From Myxococcus stipitatus DSM 14675 (GTDB lineage: Bacteria; Myxococcota; Myxococcia; Myxococcales; Myxococcaceae): a DNA stretch of 64,000 nt. This document shows positions 1 through 7,638 of this stretch, piece after piece. Each line of letters begins with the position of its first letter. The stretch's first letter is position 1. The stretch covers positions 1,488,001-1,552,000 of the forward strand of contig NC_020126.1 in the NCBI RefSeq assembly GCF_000331735.1, written 5' to 3'. Position numbers and translations under genes: made by a program. A model generated the notes under the pieces. That model made no database searches, was not told the DNA's origin, and saw only the letters and a list, made by a program, of their open reading frames with translations.

Positions 1-1344
1 GTCAGCAACCGGGCCATCGCCAGCTCCTACGTGGCGATGAACAGCCTGCACGCGTACATGTCCGCGGCCAGCATCACCGGCCAGATGATGCGGGCGTCGT
101 CGAAGAACTTCCAGATGATCGCCATCCAGGAGATGGCGCTGTGCATCGCCTGCTATTTCATGTGCGACCACTGCGAGCACGCCGCGGAGGCGTTCAAGAT
201 CAGCCAGGACTTCAACAAGTCCGGCAAGGACTACGACGACAAGGTCCAGGGCTTCGAGTCGAACTTCAACTCGGCCATGGAGGGCCTGGACCTGATGGTG
301 GACAACATCCACACGGCCCAGAAGGAGGTCCACGAGAAGACCCTCCAGGCCGTGAAGGATGGCCGCAGCCACGGCCTGGCCCAGCTGAAGGCATACACCG
401 CGCCCAACGCCAGCGAGCTCGTGGCCGCCGTGGGCTCCATCAACGCCAACGAGTTCAACTGCGCGGTGGACGGGATGGAGTGCCAGGGGAGCGTGGGCAA
501 CAGCTCTCCGGAGGCGCGCGCGAAGGTGATGACGGAGGTCGCCAACGCGACGCGCGCCAAGTGGGCGGCCAACCGGGAGACCGGCGGCATGGGCTCCCCC
601 ACGAACCTCCCCAAGTACCTCAACTCCCAGTTCTTCCAGGAGCTGGATGACATCCCGGGCAACGAGGGCCAGCGCCTGGTCAGCGGCGTCCGCGGCACGG
701 CCAAGACGGTGAAGGACGAAGGGTCCGTCTCCGGAGGCCAGTCGTCCGACAACACGGGCGCCAAGGTGGCGGCGCAGGACGAGGGGCGCATCTTCCACCA
801 GTGGAAGGACGGCGCGTGGCTGTCCTCGTTCAAGTCCCGGGTGTGGAGCGACGACGGCGGCGGCGGGCACGAGGGGGACGGCGCGCACTCCGGCCAGCAC
901 CGCTTCGAGGGCGTCAACGTGCGGGCGCTCACCGGCTGCGCGGGCTCCGGCAACTGCTTCATGAAGTTCCGCGCCAACCCGGACCCGAAGCGGGACTGGG
1001 GACAGCCGCGCGTCTACAGCTACCTGTCGATGACCTTCCGCGTGGGCGACACGAAGCGGGCGCCCTGGGAGCTCAACTCGTCGGCGCAGGTGCGCTTCAC
1101 CCACGGCCAGCAGGGCGAGGGCAATCTCACCGTCGCGGCGACGGAAGGCGCGGCCATGTCCAAGTCGCTCGTCTACTACCATCGCTTCGGCAACCTCGGC
1201 TGGAAGGAGGCCCCCAACCTCTTCGCGCCGTACTGGCGCGCGAAGCTGCATCCCTTCACGAAGGGAGATGCCCAGGAGGTGTTGGATGCCGCGGGCAACT
1301 CCGAAGGCTCCCAGATGTCCCAGGTGGATGGGGTGGCGCTGTGA
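1..1344 (+). CDS. TadG-like pilus assembly protein, copy 1 (5' end cut by the window)
   Basis: The frame is open from base 1 (VSNRAIASSYVAMNS...), so the start lies upstream; about 60 N-terminal residues are missing by comparison with the full-length paralogue at 4854-6374. The two proteins match along their whole length, for example in the RANPDP-RDWGQPRVYSY block and the VYYHRFG-GWKE-PNLFAP-WRAKLHPF C-terminal block. The full copy has one N-terminal membrane helix of the Tad/TadG type. The extracytoplasmic part has several conserved cysteines (CIACYFMCDHC, FNCAVDGMEC, TGCAGSGNCF), which suggests disulfide bonds outside the cytoplasm. Its stop overlaps the next start (GTGA). It is likely a structural or anchoring part of a Tad-like machine. 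Exact role unknown. Confidence 0.75.
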   Translation, partial: VSNRAIASSYVAMNSLHAYMSAASITGQMMRASSKNFQMIAIQEMALCIACYFMCDHCEHAAEAFKISQDFNKSGKDYDDKVQGFESNFNSAMEGLDLMVDNIHTAQKEVHEKTLQAVKDGRSHGLAQLKAYTAPNASELVAAVGSINANEFNCAVDGMECQGSVGNSSPEARAKVMTEVANATRAKWAANRETGGMGSPTNLPKYLNSQFFQELDDIPGNEGQRLVSGVRGTAKTVKDEGSVSGGQSSDNTGAKVAAQDEGRIFHQWKDGAWLSSFKSRVWSDDGGGGHEGDGAHSGQHRFEGVNVRALTGCAGSGNCFMKFRANPDPKRDWGQPRVYSYLSMTFRVGDTKRAPWELNSSAQVRFTHGQQGEGNLTVAATEGAAMSKSLVYYHRFGNLGWKEAPNLFAPYWRAKLHPFTKGDAQEVLDAAGNSEGSQMSQVDGVAL

Positions 1345-2450
1345 AGACTTCCAGACAACGCGCTCAGCGCGGCGCCGCGGCGGTGGAGACGGCGCTGTGC
1401 ATGTTGGTCATCATCCCCGTCTTCATGTACGCGCTCTTCCTGGATGACCTCCTCCGGCATGCCTTGGATGGTCAGGAGACGGCGCTCTCCACCGCGTGGG
1501 ACTTCGCCGTCCAGGACTACGCCAAGAAGGCGAGCGGCCAGTCCTTCAGCGGCTTCAGCGAGGCCCAGCACTACGCCCGCCTCATGTACTGCGACCACGA
1601 GTCGGGACTGGACAGCTTCGGCCCTGGCAACGGGCCCGAGTGTGAGAACGACGAAGGCCACCACCAGGAGCTGTCCGCGCACGCGTGCTGGCTCAACCCA
1701 GGCGCGCAGCAGGTGCAGTGCACGCTGAACCAGGGCGACCCCAACGCGGGCGGCGGCGGTGGCCCCGTCGGCGCCTACAACGTGACGCTGCACCAGTCGT
1801 ACATGGACCAGTTCAGCAAGGGCGGCATCATCCGCTGCTCGGCGCGGCTGGGGGTGCAGAACTACTTGCTGCCCAAGAGCTTCCTCCAGGACTTCAGCCA
1901 GGTGGGGCTCGCGCGGCAGACGATGCGCCGCGCGGATGGCGTCCACAACAACGCGCAGGGCAGCGGAGACTTGCAGGACGACCCGCGCGGCCTCGAGGGC
2001 AATGTCTACCTGCTGCCCTGGGAGCGCATCGCCATCGTCACCGACACGTGGGCGCTGACCAAGGAGCAGAAGGTGGAGCGCGGCACGAAGGACGGCGACG
2101 AGGAGGGCCTCTACGTGCGCGTGGCCCAGGTCTACAAGAACCAGGACAACCCGGGGTACTCCCAGATGAGCTCGCCCGCCGAGGCCTTCGTCAACGAGGC
2201 GACCCAGGAAGTGCTCAGCCCCGACGTCGCGCTGGACCAGATGGACCCGGGTGACGACCCGCGCGAGCCCAGCCTCTCCATCGTCCCGTTCCCGGAGAGC
2301 GGCGGGCCGCAGCAGGAGGTGGAGCAGTACGGCAGCAGCGCCAGCTACTTCAACAGCGAGTGGCGCGACTGGGATGCCGACAACAACGAGGCCACCCACA
2401 ACGCCCGGGGGAACAACTACCTGGGCTGCTCCTCTCCGGAGAGCTGCTGA
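1341..2450 (+). CDS. Large TadE-like pseudopilin, cysteine-rich, copy 1
   Basis: This encodes 369 residues from a GTG start that overlaps the previous stop. The N-terminus has a Tad prepilin signature: a basic stretch, then RG/AAAVETAL, so cleavage after Gly would leave Glu at +5, followed by a hydrophobic helix (LCMLVIIPVFMYALFL). The rest is a large hydrophilic domain with regularly placed cysteines (YCDHESG, ECEND, HACWLNPGAQQVQC, IRCSAR, GCSSPESC). TadE/F minor pilins usually have a shorter globular part. It shares the whole architecture with the 6371-7435 protein. The next gene starts on its stop codon (TGATG). Likely exported and processed by a TadV-like prepilin peptidase, which is not in this window. 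Confidence 0.75.
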   Translation: MKTSRQRAQRGAAAVETALCMLVIIPVFMYALFLDDLLRHALDGQETALSTAWDFAVQDYAKKASGQSFSGFSEAQHYARLMYCDHESGLDSFGPGNGPECENDEGHHQELSAHACWLNPGAQQVQCTLNQGDPNAGGGGGPVGAYNVTLHQSYMDQFSKGGIIRCSARLGVQNYLLPKSFLQDFSQVGLARQTMRRADGVHNNAQGSGDLQDDPRGLEGNVYLLPWERIAIVTDTWALTKEQKVERGTKDGDEEGLYVRVAQVYKNQDNPGYSQMSSPAEAFVNEATQEVLSPDVALDQMDPGDDPREPSLSIVPFPESGGPQQEVEQYGSSASYFNSEWRDWDADNNEATHNARGNNYLGCSSPESC

Positions 2451-3298
2451 TGCCTTCCTCCTCGAGCCTGGTCATTCGGGTCCCCGCGCTGCTGTTCTCC
2501 GTCGCGGTGGTGGGCGCGTTGATTGGCTTCACCTGGGAGGGGGCTGTCTATGGCAATCGCACGGTCTCCGAGGAGTGGTCTCCGCCGCCGTCGCTGGATG
2601 ATGCGCCCGCGGCGAAGGGCTCGCGCACTCCCGAGGAGGACGCGGCGCTGAAGCGGGCGCTGGTGCACTTCCCCGCGTATCCCCGCGCCAGCCGCGCGGA
2701 GCTGCTCGCGGTGGACTACCTGGGGCCGGACGTGCCCATCGCCGTGGCGTGGTTCAGCACGCAGGACACGCCCGAGCAGGTGCTGTCGCACTACGAGAAG
2801 GTGCTCCTGGACAAGGGGCTGCCGGTGCTCGGCGAGCGCCACGGCGTCAACGGCGGCTGGGTGGGCTACTGGAGCCCGGCGTCGGAGGAGATGCGGCTCA
2901 TCTCCGTGCTGGCGCAGGGCGGGGAGACGCTGGGCTTCGTGTCCGCGGGCCAGGTGGGGCCGCTGTTGAAGCGCGCGTCGAGCGTGCCCCCGTGGATGCC
3001 GCTGCCGCCGGAGCTGAGTGAGCCGGTGACGCTCTCCTTCAACATGGAGGGGGCCTCGCACCACGTGGTCGCCGGCAAGCTGCCGGAGGGGACCCCCACG
3101 GAGGTCGGCGCGCGCTACCGCGAGCTGCTCACCCAGAAGGGCTGGGAGGTGGGCGCGGTGGAGCCGGTGGACGTGGGAGGTATCGCGTTCGAGGTGATTC
3201 GAGGCACCACGCTGGGCCGGGCCACGGTGCGTCCGCGCCTGCCCGAGCCGGGCGTCGAGGTCCAACTCTCACTGCTCCAGAGAGGAGCCACGCCGTGA
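2450..3298 (+). CDS. Membrane-anchored protein of unknown function with a repeated domain; present only in cassette copy 1
   Basis: This encodes 282 residues; the ATG overlaps the upstream stop (TGATG). Residues about 9-28 form one hydrophobic helix (IRVPALLFSVAVVGALIGF), followed by a periplasmic part. That part seems to hold two copies of one small alpha/beta domain: one around HYEKVLLDKGLPVL and one around RYRELLTQKGWEV, each with a helix ending in KG and followed by strands. No catalytic motif was recognised. It lies between the TadE-like gene and the small pilin in copy 1 and has no counterpart in copy 2, where those two genes overlap directly. It was either inserted in copy 1 or lost from copy 2. 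Confidence 0.7.
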   Translation: MPSSSSLVIRVPALLFSVAVVGALIGFTWEGAVYGNRTVSEEWSPPPSLDDAPAAKGSRTPEEDAALKRALVHFPAYPRASRAELLAVDYLGPDVPIAVAWFSTQDTPEQVLSHYEKVLLDKGLPVLGERHGVNGGWVGYWSPASEEMRLISVLAQGGETLGFVSAGQVGPLLKRASSVPPWMPLPPELSEPVTLSFNMEGASHHVVAGKLPEGTPTEVGARYRELLTQKGWEVGAVEPVDVGGIAFEVIRGTTLGRATVRPRLPEPGVEVQLSLLQRGATP

Positions 3299-3507
3299 GA
3301 GACATGAAGGGTCAGGTCATGGCGAAGACTTCCAGCAACCTCCGAGGCAGCCGCGCGCGGGGACAGTCGATGGTGGAGTACGCCATCATCACCTCCGCGC
3401 TGCTGGGCTTCACCGTGATGGGCTGGCCGTTCCTGGTGCAGTTGCTCAACGCACTCCAGAAGTACTTCGGCTCCATCTACTACGTGATTCAGTCTCCCAT
3501 TCCGTAG
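3295..3507 (+). CDS. Flp-like small pilin, copy 1
   Basis: This encodes up to 70 residues. The GTG at 3295 overlaps the upstream stop (GTGA); the in-frame ATGs at 3304 and 3319 would give shorter leaders. The motif RARG/QSMVEYA is a Flp-type prepilin cleavage site, with Glu and Tyr at +5 and +6 after the predicted cut. A hydrophobic stretch (LLGFTVMGWPFLVQLLNALQ) and a short tail ending in IQSPIP follow. The mature peptide of about 50 residues fits Flp pilins. It differs from the 7432-7611 pilin at only four positions across that stretch. Likely the main small pilin subunit of the cassette. Confidence 0.8.
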   Translation: MRDMKGQVMAKTSSNLRGSRARGQSMVEYAIITSALLGFTVMGWPFLVQLLNALQKYFGSIYYVIQSPIP

Positions 3508-4047
3508 GACTGAGTCAGTCAGCCCGGTTGCGCTTCAGGGCTGGAGTTGCCGCGGCTGTCGGAAGACAGCCTCCTCCTCATCCCATCCCGCGACGAGCCG
3601 CATCCGCTTCGGCTCGTCGTCGAGCGGTAACCTGCTCCGGTCGGTGCGTGGCACCCAGTCGCACCGGGTGGAAGCCGTGCGTCGCGACGCCGCGCAGGTG
3701 CGCAAGCGCTGCGAGTGGTTTGCGCACCCGCGGCGTTCGCCTCGCGTGGACCGCTCCCGAGGCTGAGCGTCACGACCGCGTGGCCACCTCCGGGGCCGCG
3801 AGTGGTCTTACGTATTTCCCGTCAGACATTGTTTCAGTGCGACGCGTCTCGCGGGTTCCCACGAGGCCGTGACTGTATTTCTTTCAGCGCGGCCATGAAG
3901 AATGTACAGAGCGGCCCGCTCCAATCCCTCACTCCGGGTGTGGAGTGATTGCCGCTTCTGTGTGGTGAAGGACAGTGCGGGCCTAGAGGGAAAGTAAGGG
4001 TGTTGTGGTTTTGCCGATCTTACTGTGCGTGTGGTAGTGATTGGCCC
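3508..4047 (+). other. 540-base stretch without a convincing gene
   Basis: No frame here has the third-position GC bias or homology expected of a gene, although short open frames exist. Its first part holds two hairpins listed separately. The last 250 bases are locally richer in A and T (around TATTTCTTTCAG) and probably hold the promoter for the TadE-like gene at 4048. No clear -35/-10 pair or sigma-54 element could be assigned. Confidence 0.5.
3554..3619 (+). terminator. Two successive hairpins after the copy 1 pilin gene
   Basis: GGCTGTC at 3554-3560 pairs with GACAGCC at 3565-3571 around a GGAA tetraloop. CGACGAGCCG at 3591-3600 pairs perfectly with CGGCTCGTCG at 3610-3619 around a 9-base loop. 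They lie 46 and 83 bases past the pilin stop. Neither has a clear U-tract, so they may end transcription weakly or protect the 3' end of the mRNA. Confidence 0.45.
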
Positions 4048-4848
4048 ATGCGACGTCGCCTCTGCTTTGGGTATGCAAGGGCACAGTCAGGACAAGCAGC
4101 GGTGGAGACCGCGGTTGTCCTGCCGCTCTTCGTGTTTCTCATCCTGGGTGTACTTCAGTTGGGGCTGATGCATCAGGCCCGGCTGCTGACGAAGTACGCC
4201 GCGTACAAAGCGGTCCGCACGGGCTCGCTTCGCAGCGCCAGTGTCTCGGAGATGGAGCATGCCGCGGTCGCGGTGATGCTGCCGATGCTCGGCAAGCGCT
4301 CATCCGGTGCGGGGAGCATCGAGTACGTCCGTTCGGTCGGCAGCGGGCAGGAGTTCGCGACGAAGTGGAACGAGCTGAAGAACAACCAGATGGCGGAGAC
4401 GGACCTGAAGAACGTCGAGGTCACCATCTGCGGACCGACGCAGGAAGACGTCGGGAGTGGTGGGGGGGAGCTCGACTTCGATGACCCGTCCGTTGCCACG
4501 TCGGGGGATTGGCGTCAGAGCATGCGCACGAAGCTGCGCGTCCAGGTGACGTTCAACTACCGGCTGGTCATCCCCTTCGCGGACTGGGTCATCTACCAGG
4601 CGGCGCGCGGCCGCGAGATTGGGATGCACCTGCGCATGGGGAAGGTGAAGGCGGCCGAGCAGGCCAAGGTGTCCAAGCGCAAGTTCGGAAGCAAGAACAA
4701 GGGGGAGAACCCCTACGAGAGCGCCGCGTCGAGGGGCATCTACATCGCGCCCATCCGCGCCACGTACACCATGCGAATGCAGTCGAACCTGGTCGCCGAC
4801 GACGACATTCCCGCGAGGAACGAATGCATCTTCCCGTTCGCCTACTGA
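4048..4848 (+). CDS. TadE-like pseudopilin (second type)
   Basis: This encodes 266 residues from the ATG at 4048. An upstream in-frame start at 3949 would add 33 Cys/Trp-rich residues that do not look like a leader. The N-terminus has a prepilin-type site, SG/QAAVETAV with Glu at +5, followed by a hydrophobic helix (LPLFVFLILGVLQLGL). The globular part of about 220 residues has few cysteines, unlike the large TadE proteins next to it. A second hydrophobic patch lies near YRLVIPFADWVIY. It ends 5 bases before the copy 2 TadG-like gene and probably starts the copy 2 operon. Likely a minor pilin of the same machine. Confidence 0.7.
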   Translation: MRRRLCFGYARAQSGQAAVETAVVLPLFVFLILGVLQLGLMHQARLLTKYAAYKAVRTGSLRSASVSEMEHAAVAVMLPMLGKRSSGAGSIEYVRSVGSGQEFATKWNELKNNQMAETDLKNVEVTICGPTQEDVGSGGGELDFDDPSVATSGDWRQSMRTKLRVQVTFNYRLVIPFADWVIYQAARGREIGMHLRMGKVKAAEQAKVSKRKFGSKNKGENPYESAASRGIYIAPIRATYTMRMQSNLVADDDIPARNECIFPFAY

Positions 4849-4853
4849 GCCGG

Positions 4854-6374
4854 ATGCGCCGCCGCACCCAACGTGGGCAGGCCATCGTCCTGGGTTCGCT
4901 GTCCTTCCTGGTGCTCGCGTTGATGGTGACGCTGAGCTTCAACCTGAGCCACGCGCTGCGCCAGAAGATGTCGCTCCAGCAGCACAGCGACGCCATGGCG
5001 TACTCCATGGCGGTGCTGGAGGCGCGCGCACTCAACTACTACGCGGTCAGCAACCGGGCCATCGCCGGCTCCTACGTGGCGATGAACAGCCTGCACGCAT
5101 ACATGGCGGCCGCGAGCGTCACGGGAGAAATGCTGAGGGCGGGGGAGGACAACTTCAAGAAGATTGCCATTGCCGAGGGCATCAAATGCGCCGCCTGCAG
5201 GTGCAAGTGCTGCAAGCACGCAATCGATGCCAAGAAGGTGGCCAACAAGTTCGGCAAGAAGGCCCGGGAGTATGACCGCGACGCGAGAGCGCTCGAGGCG
5301 GACTTCAGGACCGCCATGGAGGGACTCGACCTCATGGTGGACAACCTCCACAAGTCTCAAGCGGAGGTCCATGCGAAGACCGCCCAGGCCGTGAAGGACG
5401 GTTCGAGCCATGGTCTGGCGCAGCTCAAGGACGACACCGCTCCCAGGTCGAGTGAGTTGAACTCAGCCGTGGGGGGGCTCAATCGCAACGAGTTCAACTG
5501 CGCGGTGGATGGGATGGAATGCACGGGCAGCGTGGAGAGCGGGTCCGAAGAGGCTCGTGCACGGGTCATGACGGAGATTGGCAACGCGAGCCGCTCGGCA
5601 TGGCCCGCGAACCGGAAGGGAAGCGGACTTCCCCCTGAGCACCTCCACCCGGATTTCCTCAAGGAGCTCGAGAAGATTCCGGGAGAAGGCCAGTACCAAA
5701 TCCTGACGCACAAGGGGTCGGCCAAGACGGTGACCGACGAAGACGACATCTACTCCGCCGGCAAATCAGGCGGCAACGAGGGCACCACCGTGGCCGCCAG
5801 CGAAGAGGGCTCCGTGATGCACTCCCTCTGGAAGGACGCGCTCCCAGCCACGTCGGACTATGAATCCGCCATCTCGAGCGACTCCGGAGGCGGCGACCAC
5901 GACGGCGATGGGGACCAACACCGCGGCTCCCACTCGTTCGAGGGAATCAACGCGCGGGCGCTCACGGCCTGCGCTGGTGAGGGCAATTGCTTCATGAAGT
6001 ACCGCGCCAACCCGGACCCCGAGCGGGACTGGGGGCAGCCGCGCGTCTACAGCTACTACACGATGCAGCTGAGCGTGGGGAACGCCCAGCAGGCGCCGTG
6101 GGAGCTCAACAACTCCAGGAGCGTGGAGTTCCAGCAAGGCGCGCAGGGCACCGGGAAGCTGACCGTGGCCGCGGGGGAAGGCATGAGCCTCTCCAAGGCT
6201 CTCGTCTACTATCACCGCTTCGGGGCGGGCGGCTGGAAGGAGCCACCCAACCTCTTCGCTCCTTTCTGGCGCGCGAAGCTGCATCCCTTCAAGCCGGGCG
6301 AGGCCGCCAGGGTGCTCCAGGAAGCGGGCAGCTCCGACGCAGTCCCCATCGCCGAGACGGAGGTGCCGCTGTGA
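4854..6374 (+). CDS. TadG-like pilus assembly protein, copy 2
   Basis: This encodes 506 residues from the ATG at 4854. The N-terminus (RRRTQRGQAIVLGSLSFLVL) is a Tad-type anchor. Position +5 after the Gly is Leu, not Glu, so it is probably a TadG-like membrane protein and not a processed pilin. A helical region follows (about 50-190) with a dense cysteine cluster (CAACRCKCCKH near residue 110), then FNCAVDGMEC and TACAGEGNCFMK. The C-terminal half matches copy 1 closely. It overlaps the next gene by GTGA. No von Willebrand domain, often found in TadG, was recognised. Confidence 0.75.
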   Translation: MRRRTQRGQAIVLGSLSFLVLALMVTLSFNLSHALRQKMSLQQHSDAMAYSMAVLEARALNYYAVSNRAIAGSYVAMNSLHAYMAAASVTGEMLRAGEDNFKKIAIAEGIKCAACRCKCCKHAIDAKKVANKFGKKAREYDRDARALEADFRTAMEGLDLMVDNLHKSQAEVHAKTAQAVKDGSSHGLAQLKDDTAPRSSELNSAVGGLNRNEFNCAVDGMECTGSVESGSEEARARVMTEIGNASRSAWPANRKGSGLPPEHLHPDFLKELEKIPGEGQYQILTHKGSAKTVTDEDDIYSAGKSGGNEGTTVAASEEGSVMHSLWKDALPATSDYESAISSDSGGGDHDGDGDQHRGSHSFEGINARALTACAGEGNCFMKYRANPDPERDWGQPRVYSYYTMQLSVGNAQQAPWELNNSRSVEFQQGAQGTGKLTVAAGEGMSLSKALVYYHRFGAGGWKEPPNLFAPFWRAKLHPFKPGEAARVLQEAGSSDAVPIAETEVPL

Positions 6375-7435
6375 GCCCCACTCCTCGCAGACGTGGCGCA
6401 CGTGCTGCCCGAGGTGCCGCCGCCGTGGAGACGGCGCTGTGCATGCTCGTCATCATCCCCGTCTTCATGTACGCCATCTTCCTGGACGACCTCTTGAGGC
6501 ACTCGCTGGATGCCCAGGAGACGGCGGTCTCCACCATCTGGGACTACACCACCGCGGACTACGCGGCGAAGCCCGATGGCGAGTCCTTCGCGGGCTTCGG
6601 CCAGATTCAGGGCCTCGCCCGGCAGACGTACTGCGACCACGAGTCAGGTCTGGACAGCTTCCAGTCGGAGCCCCCCGAGTGTGACAACGACCAGAGCCAC
6701 CACCAGGAACTGGTGGCTCACGCCTGCTGGCTGCACCCAGGGGCGCAACAGGTCCAGTGCACCTTGAATCAGCAGGCCGTGGGCAGCTACGGCGTCACGT
6801 TGCACGCCGCGTACATGAGCCGGTTCAACCGGGGCGGGCTCATCCGCTGCTCGGCGCGCAATGGTGTGCAGAACTATCTGCTGCCCAAGACGCTCTTCTC
6901 CGAGTTCAGCCAGGTCGACCTGGCGAAGGACACGAAGTCGGGCAGCATCCACCACAACGCCACGGCGAACCGCGACGTGGAGAAGGACACCTACCTGCTT
7001 CCCTGGGAGCGCATCGCCCTGGTGACGGACACGTGGGCGCTGACCCGCGAGCAGAGCTTCGAGCCGGGTCAGTCGAACAATGACGAGGAGCGCGTCTATG
7101 TGCGCGTGTCCCAGCTCTACACGAACAACGACAACGGGGGGTACTCGCGCATGAAGGAGGCCGCCGAGGCGCTTGTCTCGGCTGCCATCGGCGACAAGCT
7201 GCTCAGCGACGACATGGAGCTGGACAAGCAGGGACCCGGAGACGACCCGCGCAAGCTCAGCATGTCCATCAAGCCCCAGAACGGCGAGCCCACCCAAGAC
7301 ATCAAGCAGGGGGACGGCAACTCCTCCTACTTCAACAACGAATGGCAGGACTGGGACCAGGACAACAACAAGGCGACCTATGACGCGCGCGCCGAGCACT
7401 ACATGGGCTGCTCGAGACCCGGGTGCAAGAAATGA
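6371..7435 (+). CDS. Large TadE-like pseudopilin, cysteine-rich, copy 2
   Basis: This encodes 354 residues from a GTG that overlaps the upstream stop. It has the same layout as 1341-2450: basic leader, RG/AAAVETAL prepilin site with Glu at +5, the identical helix core LCMLVIIPVFMYA, then a large domain with matching cysteine motifs (YCDHESG, ECDND, HACWLHPGAQQVQC, IRCSARNGVQNYLLPK, GCSRPGC). It is 15 residues shorter than copy 1, mainly because it lacks a glycine-rich insertion (NAGGGGGPVG). The small pilin start overlaps its stop (ATGA). Confidence 0.75.
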   Translation: MSPTPRRRGARAARGAAAVETALCMLVIIPVFMYAIFLDDLLRHSLDAQETAVSTIWDYTTADYAAKPDGESFAGFGQIQGLARQTYCDHESGLDSFQSEPPECDNDQSHHQELVAHACWLHPGAQQVQCTLNQQAVGSYGVTLHAAYMSRFNRGGLIRCSARNGVQNYLLPKTLFSEFSQVDLAKDTKSGSIHHNATANRDVEKDTYLLPWERIALVTDTWALTREQSFEPGQSNNDEERVYVRVSQLYTNNDNGGYSRMKEAAEALVSAAIGDKLLSDDMELDKQGPGDDPRKLSMSIKPQNGEPTQDIKQGDGNSSYFNNEWQDWDQDNNKATYDARAEHYMGCSRPGCKK

Positions 7436-7611
7436 CCAGGCACCTTCTCCGCCCCCGTGCGCGCGGCCAGTCGATGGTGGAGTACGCCACCGTCACCGCC
7501 GCGCTGCTGGGCTTCACCGTGATGGGCTGGCCGTTCCTGGTGGAGCTGCTCAACGCGCTCCAGAAGTACTTCGGCTCCATCTACTACGTCATCCAGTCCC
7601 CCATCCCCTGA
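7432..7611 (+). CDS. Flp-like small pilin, copy 2
   Basis: This encodes 59 residues from the ATG at 7432, which overlaps the upstream stop; a GTG at 7423 is possible but would lie inside the previous gene. The RARG/QSMVEYA cleavage site and the LLGFTVMGWPFLVELLNALQ hydrophobic stretch mark a Flp family prepilin. After the site the protein differs from copy 1 by only I/T, I/V, S/A and Q/E, far less than the divergence of the neighbouring paralogues. That points to strong constraint or gene conversion. It converges with the ABC binding-protein gene 27 bases away. Confidence 0.8.
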   Translation: MTRHLLRPRARGQSMVEYATVTAALLGFTVMGWPFLVELLNALQKYFGSIYYVIQSPIP

Positions 7612-7638
7612 GGGACGAGGGACCGGACCGCCACCGGG

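Larger units (their letters stand above)
1..7611 (+). repeat. Tandem duplication of a Tad-like pilin cassette
   Basis: Two same-strand cassettes lie head to tail: TadG-like, large TadE-like, Flp-like pilin at 1-3507, and the same three families in the same order at 4854-7611. Each pair is clearly paralogous by protein sequence. The DNA has diverged, so the duplication is old; a recent assembly artefact is unlikely. Copy 1 has an extra gene (2450-3298) and copy 2 is preceded by a different TadE protein (4048-4848). Whether copy 1 has the same preceding gene cannot be seen, because the window starts inside it. Confidence 0.85.

Noticed and set aside
3528-3948. Short plus-strand frames between the two pilin cassettes
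   Set aside because: Composition is Arg/Ala/Pro biased, no start site with a ribosome binding sequence was seen, and the product resembles no family. The frames span the hairpins.
4004-4047. A possible sigma-54 promoter before the TadE-like gene
   Set aside because: The GG and GC elements could not be placed at the required spacing; only TGG and TTTTGC were found too close together.
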